This document shows positions 8,523 through 15,946 of a DNA stretch of 31,997 nucleotides, piece by piece. The position numbers and the translations under genes were made by a program. Location of the stretch: assembly GCA_963606545.1 (NCBI GenBank), contig CAVCYP010000019.1, forward strand, positions 1 through 31,997. Direction: 5' to 3'. Each line of letters starts with the position of its first letter. Position 1 is the first letter of the stretch. The notes beneath the pieces were generated by a model. The model saw only the letters and a list, made by a program, of their open reading frames with translations, was not told the DNA's origin and searched no databases. The DNA comes from UBA9732 sp963606545. GTDB lineage: Bacteria; Spirochaetota; Spirochaetia; Sphaerochaetales; Sphaerochaetaceae.

Positions 8523-11459
8523 TTAGAAATTATAGGAGGCTCCAAGAGTTGTTGAAACTCTAGCATGTCCGTCAATAGCTGCTAAGTCTCCTCTTACGTA
8601 GGCTTCAAGGTCTCCAAAGGTAAGAGTCATTTGAGCGTAAACGGTTGCAAGATCTGTATCAACAAGACTCTTGACTGCAGCCTTTCTTCCGCTTCCCCGT
8701 TTTACTGCCTTGGCAACGTTTACCAGCTTTGCTGCAAAACCTTCATAAAGAACTCCGCCAGAAATACAGACGGTGTTGAAGTCAAGTTTTGCGCTTAAGC
8801 TCATGACATCTGCAGAAGCCTGTTTTGTGTTTCCATTGAGAGTCTTAACTGTGTTGTAGGCAATTCTTCCACCGTTTTCGTTAAGAGAAAGTGGAAGAGT
8901 TACGGAACCGTCAATAGAAAGAATTCCAAGTTTAAGTCCTGCAGTGAAGTCTAAATCTAAGGAATTACCTTCAAAGGCGTTAACAACTGTTACATTGCTG
9001 TTGCTTATTGAACTGCTGATATGTGAACCGCTGTTGTAGGCTAAGCCAAAGCCAATTTTCAAGGCATTAAAGTCAAAGGTTGCCTTGATTGTTGTAGCAG
9101 TTGTCTTTGTCTTGTAAAGTCCAGCAATACCTGCGTAAACAGTAACCTTTGTTTTTCCAAGGTTAAAGCTTGTCAAGGCATCGATTGCAGGATAGAAATC
9201 AATGTCCTTCAAGTTCTTTGCAGCTGCAATTACAGAGGCGTTGACTGTAACGTACTTTGAACCTGCTGTGAGGTTGATGCCTGCATACTGAGTCTCGCCG
9301 TTGAGGTGGTTTGTAAGCTGAAGGTCATCAACAAAGCCACTGACCTTGACAAAGTTGAAATCTAGGCTTGCAGTTGCAACCAAGCTGTTGTTCTTGTCAA
9401 AGGCTTTATCCATTGAATGGAAGACTGGGCTTGAAGCCTGGATGCTGTGGGTTCTATCAATATCAACATTCAAATTTTCAGAGTTATAATTGATGTTTCC
9501 AATGTACTTTGCAAGGCTGTTAATATAGCCTGTTTTGCCATTGTTGGTGTTGAAACTGAAGCTATCTTTGATATTTAGGACATCAAGTGAGAGGTGAAGA
9601 CCAAGTTTGAAATTGCCAACTGTAAGGGATGGATCAAGGTTGATAATCAAGCTCTTTGGTGCAATTCCAATTCTTCTGATGTAATGCTTGTCAAGGATTG
9701 CCTTGAACTCTGAGCCTTCTGTGTACTGGCCATAAACCACACCAATTGTTGCACCAAAGTCTACGTTGGTTTTCTTCTCAGCCTTTGCTGGCTCTATTGT
9801 AACAGCTGGAGCTTCAGCAACTTCCGTTACTGTGGTTTCTTCTTCTGCCTGAACTTCTGTCTGAACTTCTGTCTCAGCTTCTGTTTCAGGTTTTGTTGTT
9901 GAAGTTTCAGGAGCTATAATTTCAACTACAACATCTGTCACATCAACATTAATTTGTGCTTCAGATTCTTCTGCAAAGAGGGCTTCAAGGTAAGCTGGAA
10001 GTTCTTTTTCAATGAGTTCTACTGCAAAGTTGAATTCCGCTTCCCCATAGGTTTCTGGGTAAGTTACAACTGCCTTGCCAGCTTCTACAACTTCAATATA
10101 AACGTCGTTGAGATATTCTGAGTACACGCTGTAAGCTGCAGCTGCTGCAGCATAAAGCTCTTGTGTAGTTACAAATGCTGGATATTCAAGGATTGCCTGT
10201 CCCACGTCAGCTGTAACTGTTGCTTCATAGCCAGCATAGGTGAAGGTCTTGGTCATTGGAACAACAACGGTTGTAATTATAGGCTCAGCAGGTTCACTCT
10301 TAGCTCCAATCTCAACTGGCACAACCTGGGTTGTCTCTTCTACCTTGCTTTCAGAGTCCTGAGCAAAGAGGGAAGAAATGTAAGCTGGAAGTTCTTTTTC
10401 AAGAAGTTCTACTGCAAGGTTGAATTCAGCTTCTCCGTAGGTTTCTGGGTAGGTTACAACTGCCTTGCCAGCTTCTACAACCTCAATATAGACCTCACTT
10501 AGGTAAGCTGTATAGGCCTTGTAAGCTGCAGCTGCTGCAGCATAAATCTCTTGTGCAGTTACAAATGCAGGATACTCAACAATTGCCTGACCTACATAGG
10601 CTGTGATGGTTGCTTCATAGCCGGCATAGGTGAAGGTCTTGGTAAGTGGGCTAAGAACAACTTCAGCTTCTGTAATAGTTTCTGCTACAGTTGTTTCTGA
10701 GTCCTCTGCTTTTTCTGCTTCAAGCACTGAGGTTTCTGATGTTGTTTCTGTTGCTTCTGTTGTGACTTCTGTTGTGACTTCTGTTGTAGCTTCTGTTGCA
10801 ACTTCTGTGGTGGTTTCTTCCTGAACGGATGTCTCAACTGTTGGCTCTGCTACTGGTTCTTCAACCGGCTGGCTTTGAAGTTTTGTCACAATTGTAGCAA
10901 TTTTAGAGTCTGCTTCTGGTGCCTTTGTTGTTGCACTGCTGTCTGCAAGGTTGAGGTAGTTGCTTTCTGTAATCCTAGTGATTGCATTTGTGATTGCGTT
11001 CACTGCAGTTGCACTGCCTTTCTGGATGTAACCATGTTCATTTTCAGCATCTGAAATAACCAAGATTGATGAACCTGCGGTTAAACCATAGGCGGTTACC
11101 GGTGTCTTAATGGCAAGTTTAACGGATTCTGAAGAAGCGGCTGAAATCCAACCGTCAAGTAGGTAGATGACAGGGTTTGCATCCTCCAAACTGATAAACT
11201 TAACAAGTGAATTTTCTCCAATTGTGACCTTTAAGTCACTGTTTTCAAATGAAACTGGGTTATCTTTTGTGCGTACAATCCAACCATTGGTTACTGCTTC
11301 TGGATTGCTGACAGCTTTGTAGGTTTCATTGTAAATCTTGGCATTGTTGGAAGAACCTGCCAAATTAAGAGGAGATGCAAAGACGGAACCAATGGAAAGT
11401 GCAACAACAAGAACAATTGCTACAAGTTTCTTGGCTCCCTTGTTTCTGATTCTATTCAT
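8523..11459 (-). CDS. Large FecR-like, repeat-containing, predicted outer-membrane beta-barrel protein
   Basis: The 978-residue product is predicted to be exported and surface-associated. A signal peptide (1-29, ending VFASP) precedes a FecR-like segment of short beta strands (about 45-150; NGWIVRTKDNPVSF, LKVTIGENSLVKFIS, IKTPVTAYGLTAGSSILV). Then come a Thr/Glu/Val-rich linker (198-270), two nearly identical units (271-370 and 401-500; period exactly 130 residues), and a second acidic linker (520-560). The last 410 residues are alternating amphipathic strands ending in Phe (ASYNF), as expected for a BamA-assembled barrel. Each unit contains YAGYEAT, poly-Ala YAAAAAAY and VVTYPETYGEAEFN. The units match no family I know. 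AAGGAG lies 9 nt before the ATG. A role as porin or adhesin is inference only. Confidence 0.78.
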   Translation of the reverse strand: MNRIRNKGAKKLVAIVLVVALSIGSVFASPLNLAGSSNNAKIYNETYKAVSNPEAVTNGWIVRTKDNPVSFENSDLKVTIGENSLVKFISLEDANPVIYLLDGWISAASSESVKLAIKTPVTAYGLTAGSSILVISDAENEHGYIQKGSATAVNAITNAITRITESNYLNLADSSATTKAPEADSKIATIVTKLQSQPVEEPVAEPTVETSVQEETTTEVATEATTEVTTEVTTEATETTSETSVLEAEKAEDSETTVAETITEAEVVLSPLTKTFTYAGYEATITAYVGQAIVEYPAFVTAQEIYAAAAAAYKAYTAYLSEVYIEVVEAGKAVVTYPETYGEAEFNLAVELLEKELPAYISSLFAQDSESKVEETTQVVPVEIGAKSEPAEPIITTVVVPMTKTFTYAGYEATVTADVGQAILEYPAFVTTQELYAAAAAAYSVYSEYLNDVYIEVVEAGKAVVTYPETYGEAEFNFAVELIEKELPAYLEALFAEESEAQINVDVTDVVVEIIAPETSTTKPETEAETEVQTEVQAEEETTVTEVAEAPAVTIEPAKAEKKTNVDFGATIGVVYGQYTEGSEFKAILDKHYIRRIGIAPKSLIINLDPSLTVGNFKLGLHLSLDVLNIKDSFSFNTNNGKTGYINSLAKYIGNINYNSENLNVDIDRTHSIQASSPVFHSMDKAFDKNNSLVATASLDFNFVKVSGFVDDLQLTNHLNGETQYAGINLTAGSKYVTVNASVIAAAKNLKDIDFYPAIDALTSFNLGKTKVTVYAGIAGLYKTKTTATTIKATFDFNALKIGFGLAYNSGSHISSSISNSNVTVVNAFEGNSLDLDFTAGLKLGILSIDGSVTLPLSLNENGGRIAYNTVKTLNGNTKQASADVMSLSAKLDFNTVCISGGVLYEGFAAKLVNVAKAVKRGSGRKAAVKSLVDTDLATVYAQMTLTFGDLEAYVRGDLAAIDGHARVSTTLGASYNF
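9960..10259 (-). repeat. Intragenic repeat unit 2 (codons 401-500 of the barrel protein)
   Basis: This is the second copy of a 300-bp coding unit; the first is at 10350-10649, offset by exactly 390 bp. Long stretches are almost identical at the DNA level, for example the block encoding EVVEAGKAVVTYPETYGEAE, which suggests recent duplication or gene conversion. Confidence 0.85.
10350..10649 (-). repeat. Intragenic repeat unit 1 (codons 271-370 of the barrel protein)
   Basis: This is the first copy of the duplicated unit, starting PLTKTFTYAGYEAT and ending LFAQDSE. It is separated from unit 2 by a 30-residue variable Val/Glu/Thr linker. Confidence 0.85.
10759..10818 (-). repeat. 12-bp coding minisatellite (five units)
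   Basis: Plus-strand units of the form GTTGTGACTTCT start at 10759, 10771, 10783, 10795 and 10807. The first two are identical and the others diverge slightly. Two 9-bp partial units precede (10741-10758). They encode a Thr-Glu-Val-Thr-like linker. Confidence 0.8.
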
Positions 11460-11509
11460 AGGTTATAACTCCTTCAAAATAACTAACGGGGGCAAAAGAC
11501 CCACGCGCA

Positions 11510-11539
11510 ATAATAATATTATTAAGGTGACTTTGCCAA
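11510..11539 (-). promoter_or_regulatory. Candidate promoter for the barrel-protein/mutL operon
   Basis: Minus strand: TTGGCA (complement of 11534-11539), 18-bp spacer, TATTAT (complement of 11510-11515), about 50 bp before the start codon. It lies in the 96-bp gap after the ttcA-like gene. Several overlapping AT-rich -10 alternatives exist. Confidence 0.45.
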
Positions 11540-11555
11540 TATATAATAGGGTGGT

Positions 11556-12341
11556 TTAGCGCTTAATTGTGCAAGTTAAATCGTGGGCTGAAAAGACGTG
11601 CTCTCTTGTGAATTTATCCATTCTGCACAGATCTTTGACTATCGGTTTTAGATTGGCTCGGATGTTGGTCTGGTCGTAGGGACAAACCGGTTTGATGACT
11701 GGAAGGTCGTAGGTTTGAGAGAGGCGGATCAGGGTTTGCTCGTGGATTTCAATCATTGGGCGAATGACGTAGAGTTTGCCGTCAAAGAATTCTTGGACGG
11801 GATTCATGGTGGCAAAGTTGCCTCTGAAGAAGAGGTTCATCATTGTGGTCTCTACTAGGTCATCTAGGTGGTGGCCCATTGCAATTTGCTTGAAGCCTCG
11901 CTGCTGTGCAATTTCAAAGAGAATGCGCCTTCTGTTTCTGGAGCAGAGATAGCAATTAAAATCTCCTTTGAAACTTTCTGGAAATTGGGCTTCGTCAATA
12001 ATCTCAAAGTCTATGCCTAGGTCTTTAAAGTATTCTTCAAGTCTTGGTCTGTAAGCAGGGTCAATTGGATGTTCAATCCAGTTAATCATGATGGCACTTA
12101 GCTTGTAGTCAATTGGAAGCCATTTTTTTCTTACTGAAAGTGCCAGAGCTAAAGCTAAGGAGTCCTTTCCGCCGGAAACGCCAAGGAGTATGTTCTCTTG
12201 GTCGCGAATCATGTCAAAATCATTTATGCCTTTTCCAACTGCTTTGATGAATCTCATTACCCATGGGCTCATGTTGCCATTGAGTATATTTTTATAAGAG
12301 AGTTTCTCACTGTCGTAGGGGCTTTTGATTTCTTCTTTCAT
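11556..12341 (-). CDS. ttcA: TtcA-family tRNA 2-thiocytidine synthetase-like protein
   Basis: TtcA uses ATP and an Fe-S cluster to thiolate C32 of some tRNAs. Seen: PP-loop SGGKDS at 56-61; CYLC (Cys130, Cys133) in the context CSRNRRRILFEIA; a third cysteine, Cys220, in VIKPVCPY; and GHHLDDLVET (157-165). The three cysteines correspond to the cluster ligands known in the family, and the PP-loop with central CxxC separates it from TilS. The 261 residues are slightly short but include all motifs. The ATG has no strong Shine-Dalgarno. It is divergent from the gene at 12406. The symbol is given by family; related PP-loop/CxxC thiolases with other tRNA targets exist. Confidence 0.82.
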   Translation of the reverse strand: MKEEIKSPYDSEKLSYKNILNGNMSPWVMRFIKAVGKGINDFDMIRDQENILLGVSGGKDSLALALALSVRKKWLPIDYKLSAIMINWIEHPIDPAYRPRLEEYFKDLGIDFEIIDEAQFPESFKGDFNCYLCSRNRRRILFEIAQQRGFKQIAMGHHLDDLVETTMMNLFFRGNFATMNPVQEFFDGKLYVIRPMIEIHEQTLIRLSQTYDLPVIKPVCPYDQTNIRANLKPIVKDLCRMDKFTREHVFSAHDLTCTIKR

Positions 12342-12405
12342 GATTTTTGAATAATACGTTCAAAGCCCCTTGAGGACAAGTGGCTTTTAGTAGAAAATAG
12401 ACGTT

Positions 12406-12843
12406 GTGAACAAGGTTAAGAAATTTTTTATTTTATTTTCTCTTTTATTAATTCCTACTATTGGGTTTGGATCAAATACAAGAATTTCGCTTGTGACCTT
12501 AAGCTTGGAGCAAAAGCCACTGCTACCAGTGGATTCTGTAATGGGGCAATTAGTTCAGCCAGATGAGACTATTTTTCATTCTTTATTAGCAAAGGCAATT
12601 TCTTCCGAGTTCGGCTATCAATGGCTGGAAACCTTTGTTAATCCTGACTCTAAGGCTGCTATTGCAGAGGTTTTTACTTCTTTTCTTTCAGAGAATCTCC
12701 CTGCAAAGGATTTTATCATGTCTGCTCTTTCTCAGAATGGAGACGGTAGTGTGTCTATTTCTGTGAGAATTAACTCACAGGTTGTGGATTTTGTGGTGGA
12801 TGGCTCTTACATTGTCGCAATGTCTATAAAAAAGAGTGAATAG
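12406..12843 (+). CDS. Putative secreted protein, function unknown
   Basis: The 145-residue product has a clear N-terminal signal peptide (MNKVKKFFILFSLLLIPTIG, then FGS), with no lipobox Cys, so export to the periplasm is predicted. The mature region has an amphipathic helical middle (HSLLAKAISSEFGYQWLETF) and beta-type C-terminal segments (GSVSISVRINSQVVDFVVDG). No family is recognised. The only sensible start is GTG at 12406; a weak TTGAGG...GAAAAT promoter-like pair sits just upstream. It is divergent from the ttcA-like gene and followed 45 bp later by a tRNA with its own promoter. Confidence 0.65.
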   Translation: MNKVKKFFILFSLLLIPTIGFGSNTRISLVTLSLEQKPLLPVDSVMGQLVQPDETIFHSLLAKAISSEFGYQWLETFVNPDSKAAIAEVFTSFLSENLPAKDFIMSALSQNGDGSVSISVRINSQVVDFVVDGSYIVAMSIKKSE

Positions 12844-12847
12844 GGTA

Positions 12848-12876
12848 TTGTCTTTTTTTTGCAAATGTTCTATAAA
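12848..12876 (+). promoter_or_regulatory. tRNA promoter
   Basis: TTGTCT (12848-12853), 17-bp spacer, TATAAA (12871-12876) place the expected start a few bases before the mature tRNA 5' end at 12888. Confidence 0.7.
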
Positions 12877-12887
12877 ATCTAAGGCTT

Positions 12888-12960
12888 GGCGGCGTAGCTC
12901 AGTTGGTAGAGCAATCGGCTCATATCCGATCGGTCAGGGGATCGTGGCCCTTCGCCGCTA
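12888..12960 (+). tRNA. tRNA with CAT anticodon (elongator tRNA-Met, or lysidine-modified tRNA-Ile2)
   Basis: The cloverleaf folds by eye: acceptor GGCGGCG with CGCCGCT (first pair G-U), D stem GCTC/GAGC with loop AGTTGGTA, anticodon stem ATCGG/CCGAT, loop CTCATAT with anticodon CAT at 12921-12923, variable CGGTC, T stem AGGGG/CCCTT, discriminator A. CCA is not encoded. The body resembles elongator tRNA-Met, but a CAT anticodon could also be decoded as AUA-Ile after TilS modification. The T-loop is ATCGTGG rather than TTCGANN, so the usual T54-A58 pair is replaced by A54 and T58. A promoter and a Rho-independent terminator flank it as a monocistronic unit. Confidence 0.85.
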
Positions 12961-12965
12961 AAGAT

Positions 12966-12999
12966 AAATCCTTGGTAATTCGTTGCCAAGGATTTTTTT
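12966..12999 (+). terminator. Rho-independent terminator after the tRNA
   Basis: AATCCTTGG (12967-12975) pairs perfectly with CCAAGGATT (12986-12994) across a 10-nt loop, followed by a T run through 12999. Confidence 0.88.
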
Positions 13000-13030
13000 G
13001 TTATATGGGCATTAGCCATAGGAGAGCTTT

Positions 13031-13795
13031 GTGATTAAATTCAGCGTTCTAGGAAGTGGTAGTTGCGGGAATTCTTATGTGTTTTCCTGTAATGGGCAGT
13101 CCCTTCTGATTGATGCTGGTTATTCGCTACGCAGAATTGAGCAGCGAATGACTGAAGCTGGATTTGAGCCTTCTTCCGTTTTGGCTTTACTTTTAACGCA
13201 TCTTCATCCTGATCATAATTCTTCAGCAGGCGCTTTTGGCCGTACTACCAAAAAGCCTGTTTATGTGAGTAAGAATGTACTGACTTATGCCACAGTTGAA
13301 TATGATCGAATGGCGCTTTTGCCAGAAAACAAGTGCTCGTTTGTGCCAGGACAAAGCTTCCTAATTGGGCCATTTACTGTTGATTCGTTTTATACCAGCC
13401 ATGATAGTGCTGGCAGTGTAGGCTATTGTATCTCTTGTAATGGAAAGAAAATAGTTCTCATTACTGACACAGGAATTTACACGGATGAAATGCTCCGTTA
13501 TGCCAAGGCTGCGGACCTGCTTTTCCTTGAAGCTAACTATGATTCAGAAATGCTCAGAACTGGGCCGTATCCAATTTTCTTGCAGAAGCGAATTGCTGGT
13601 AAGCGGGGCCATCTTTCAAACGACCAAGCACGGGAATTTTTAATAGCGTGTGAGTTTGACAAGACGCAAAAGCCAGTGTATTTGATTCATCTTTCAGATA
13701 AGAATAATACGCCTGATTTGGTGGCTTCCGTGATGAGCCCGTTTAAGGCTCAAGTTTGTCAACGCGGATGCCAATACAGTGGTGAACTTACTTGA
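13031..13795 (+). CDS. Metallo-beta-lactamase-fold hydrolase (YycJ/WalJ-like)
   Basis: The 254-residue product has the metal motif THLHPDH (His57, His59, Asp61, His62), preceded by LGSGSCGNSYVF and LLIDAG, the layout of YycJ/WalJ-type MBL proteins. Later SCNGKKIVLITDTG supplies another metal ligand region, and HLSDKNNTPDLV near residue 230 gives the final His-containing family signature. Known for the group: cytoplasmic phosphodiesterase or exonuclease-like enzymes, one implicated in mismatch repair in Bacillus. The substrate here is unknown. The start is GTG at 13031 with GGAG 8-9 nt upstream (AGGAGAGCTTTGTG). It lies just after the tRNA terminator, upstream of asnS. Confidence 0.85.
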   Translation: MIKFSVLGSGSCGNSYVFSCNGQSLLIDAGYSLRRIEQRMTEAGFEPSSVLALLLTHLHPDHNSSAGAFGRTTKKPVYVSKNVLTYATVEYDRMALLPENKCSFVPGQSFLIGPFTVDSFYTSHDSAGSVGYCISCNGKKIVLITDTGIYTDEMLRYAKAADLLFLEANYDSEMLRTGPYPIFLQKRIAGKRGHLSNDQAREFLIACEFDKTQKPVYLIHLSDKNNTPDLVASVMSPFKAQVCQRGCQYSGELT

Positions 13796-13830
13796 CTAAC
13801 ACGCTATGGGTTTTTAATATCTGAACCCAT
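13792..13830 (+). promoter_or_regulatory. Candidate asnS promoter with an inverted repeat flanking the -10
   Basis: TTGACT (13792-13797), 17-bp spacer, TAATAT (13815-13820). A perfect 7-bp inverted repeat, ATGGGTT (13806-13812) and AACCCAT (13824-13830), brackets the -10 box. It could be an operator or, in RNA, a 5' hairpin. No T-box elements are visible. Confidence 0.45.
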
Positions 13831-13856
13831 GGGATTCATTATATAAGGAGATATAT

Positions 13857-15239
13857 ATGCAAACAGTTATCAAAGAGTTGAAAACTATGCAGCCAGGACC
13901 TACTCCTGTTACAGCAGAAGGTTGGGTCAGAACCAAAAGAGACAGTAAGAATGTCTGCTTTATTGAAGTCAACGATGGCACCTGCCTTAAGGGCCTTCAG
14001 GTCGTTGCTGACAAGGCTATTTTTGATAATAATCTCCTTAATTCCCTTTCAACAGGATGCTCAGTTGTCTGTGAAGGTTTAATTGTTGCCTCAGAAGGCG
14101 GAGACCAAGCAGTAGAGCTTAAGGCTTCTTCCATTAAACTTATTGGTGAAGCTCCAGCGGACTATCCTCTTCAGAAGAAAAGACATACTTTGGAATATTT
14201 GCGCGACATTGCACACCTCAGAGCCAGAACCAACACAATTGGAGCTGTAGCTAGAGTGCGTAGCAAGATGGCTTTTGCCGTACACAAATTCTTCCAAGAG
14301 AACGATTTCTACTACGTTCACACTCCACTTATCACAGCTAGCGACTGTGAAGGTGCCGGCCAGATGTTCCAGGTGACAACCTTGGATATGAAAAATCCAC
14401 CACGCCTTGAAAATGGTGACATTGACTACTCCAAGGACTTCTTTGGTAAGCACACCAGCCTCACCGTCAGTGGTCAGCTGGAAGGCGAAACCTATGCCAC
14501 AGCACTTCGCAACATTTACACCTTTGGCCCAACTTTCCGTGCTGAAAATTCCAACACCAAGCGTCATCTTGCAGAATTCTGGATGGTTGAACCTGAAATG
14601 TCCTTCTGCACCCTTGAAGGCGACATGGATATTGCCGAGCGCTTTCTCAAATCCGTCTTTAGCTACGTGCTTGAAGAGTGCGACGAGGATATGGACTTCT
14701 TCTCCAAATTCATTGAGCCAGGTGTGAAAGACACCATCCGCCACGTGGTGGAAACCCCGTTTGCACACCTCACTTACACGGACGCCGTCAAAGAGCTTGA
14801 AAAGCATGCCGATAAATTTGAGTTCAAACCTTTCTGGGGTTGTGATCTCCAAACCGAGCATGAGCGCTTCCTCACTGAGGAAATTTGCAAATGCCCAGTC
14901 ATTGTCACGGACTATCCAAAGGAAATCAAGAGTTTCTACATGAAGCTCAACGAGGACGGCAAGACTGTCCGTGCTATGGATGTTTTGGCACCAAGACTTG
15001 GGGAAATCATTGGCGGTAGCGAACGTGAGTACAGATATGATGTTCTCAAAGCTCGTATGGCAGAACTTGGCCTTAGAGAAGAGGACTACTGGTGGTATCT
15101 GGATCTTAGAAAGTATGGTACCGTTCCACACTCTGGTTTTGGCCTTGGCTTTGACAGAGCCGTTCAGTATGTTACAGGAATGCAGAATATTCGTGATGTC
15201 ATTCCATATCCAAGAGCTTCTAAATTAGCTGAGTTCTAA
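13857..15239 (+). CDS. asnS: Asparaginyl-tRNA synthetase
   Basis: This class IIb aminoacyl-tRNA synthetase charges tRNA-Asn. The 460-residue product has an N-terminal OB-fold anticodon-binding domain (1-120; EGWVRTKRDSKNVCFIEVND) and a catalytic core with motif 2 (FGPTFRAENSNTKRHLAEFW; MVEPEM follows) and motif 3 (GFGLGFDRAVQYVTGMQNIR). The RDVIPYPR C-terminus favours AsnRS over AspRS. The ATG at 13857 has an ideal AGGAG upstream (ATAAGGAGATATAT). Its presence suggests direct Asn-tRNA charging rather than reliance only on GatCAB amidation (inference). An 81-bp palindromic repeat lies just after the stop. Confidence 0.97.
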   Translation: MQTVIKELKTMQPGPTPVTAEGWVRTKRDSKNVCFIEVNDGTCLKGLQVVADKAIFDNNLLNSLSTGCSVVCEGLIVASEGGDQAVELKASSIKLIGEAPADYPLQKKRHTLEYLRDIAHLRARTNTIGAVARVRSKMAFAVHKFFQENDFYYVHTPLITASDCEGAGQMFQVTTLDMKNPPRLENGDIDYSKDFFGKHTSLTVSGQLEGETYATALRNIYTFGPTFRAENSNTKRHLAEFWMVEPEMSFCTLEGDMDIAERFLKSVFSYVLEECDEDMDFFSKFIEPGVKDTIRHVVETPFAHLTYTDAVKELEKHADKFEFKPFWGCDLQTEHERFLTEEICKCPVIVTDYPKEIKSFYMKLNEDGKTVRAMDVLAPRLGEIIGGSEREYRYDVLKARMAELGLREEDYWWYLDLRKYGTVPHSGFGLGFDRAVQYVTGMQNIRDVIPYPRASKLAEF

Positions 15240-15249
15240 TTTCTAGGTC

Positions 15250-15330
15250 TTTGGGTCGCATACTGCGTCGCTACGCTCGGGCCGTACAGCTTAGTACTGT
15301 CCCTCGCTTGCTTCTTGTCTACGGCCCAAA
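15250..15330. repeat. Imperfect palindromic intergenic repeat (REP-like)
   Basis: The ends are TTTGGGTCG (15250-15258) and CGGCCCAAA (15322-15330), inverted with one G-U-type mismatch. Inside, GCTCGGG with CCTCGC, and ACAG with CTGT, give a second imperfect stem. Base composition is richer in G+C than the flanks, and there is no T tract, so it is not a standard terminator. No second copy is seen in this window. The 138-bp gap (15240-15377) otherwise holds only the next gene's ribosome-binding site. Confidence 0.6.
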
Positions 15331-15377
15331 TACTGTCGAAAGGCATTAACTATTTTTCTTAATCCTTGGAGTTGAGC

Positions 15378-15935
15378 ATGAAAAAAGTTGTTGTGGTGTT
15401 GGCAGAGGGCTTTGAAGAAATTGAAGCTCTAACTCCAATTGATGTCTTAAGAAGAGCAGGCCTTGAGGTCACCGTGGCTGGCGTTGGTGGTACCCTTATT
15501 ACCGGCGCCCACCAGGTTAAAGTGGCCTGTGATATTGAAGTTTCTGCTATTGAAAAGGAAAAATTCTCTTGTATAGTGCTTCCTGGTGGAATGCCAGGGG
15601 CTGTGAATTTAAGAAACAGCGCAGCTGTGGTAAAGCTAATAAATTATATAAATTCTGCTAACGGTCTAGTTTGTGCAATTTGCGCAAGTCCAGCTGTTGT
15701 GCTTGCTCCACTTGGAATTTTAAAAGACAAGAAGGCAGTCTGTTATCCAGGTATGGAAACTTGTGCTCCAGAAGTTGATTTTATTAAAGGAATTTCTGCT
15801 TACAAGCAGGATAACGTGATAACTGGTGCTGGTCCAGGCTGCGCTGCAGCTTTTTCTTTTTTGATTGCTGAAGCCTTGGTTGGCAAAGAAATTGCTGAAA
15901 AACTTAAACAGGATATGGTGTATAACTTTAAATAA
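15378..15935 (+). CDS. DJ-1/PfpI-family protein (ThiJ-like)
   Basis: The 185-residue product has the DJ-1 fold: MKKVVVVLAEGFEEIEALTP with conserved Glu16 (equivalent to DJ-1 Glu18), IVLPGGMPGAVNL (66-78), and the nucleophile-elbow cysteine Cys102 in CAICASPAVVL. Known functions of close relatives include YajL/DJ-1-type deglycase or chaperone and redox sensing; the exact activity is debated. I chose ATG at 15378, with GGAG 7 nt upstream, over an in-frame TTG at 15366 that would overlap that ribosome-binding site. It is followed 11 bp later by the DUF1846 gene, probably cotranscribed. A stress-protection role is plausible. Confidence 0.9.
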   Translation: MKKVVVVLAEGFEEIEALTPIDVLRRAGLEVTVAGVGGTLITGAHQVKVACDIEVSAIEKEKFSCIVLPGGMPGAVNLRNSAAVVKLINYINSANGLVCAICASPAVVLAPLGILKDKKAVCYPGMETCAPEVDFIKGISAYKQDNVITGAGPGCAAAFSFLIAEALVGKEIAEKLKQDMVYNFK

Positions 15936-15946
15936 GGACGGGAATT

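Noticed and set aside
10161..10502. 113-codon plus-strand frame with many Cys and Trp inside the barrel gene
   Set aside because: Antisense to the repeated units; no ribosome-binding site and the repeat structure belongs to the minus-strand protein.
9960..10649. CRISPR-like or mobile repeat
   Set aside because: The repeats are in frame, 300 bp long and encode near-identical protein units, so they are a coding duplication.
14091..15131. 346-codon open frame antisense to asnS
   Set aside because: It lies wholly inside a confident asnS, has no ribosome-binding site or recognisable motifs, and arises from codon bias on the other strand.
15366..15377. TTG start four codons upstream in the DJ-1 gene
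   Set aside because: It overlaps the GGAG that serves the ATG at 15378, where family homology begins.
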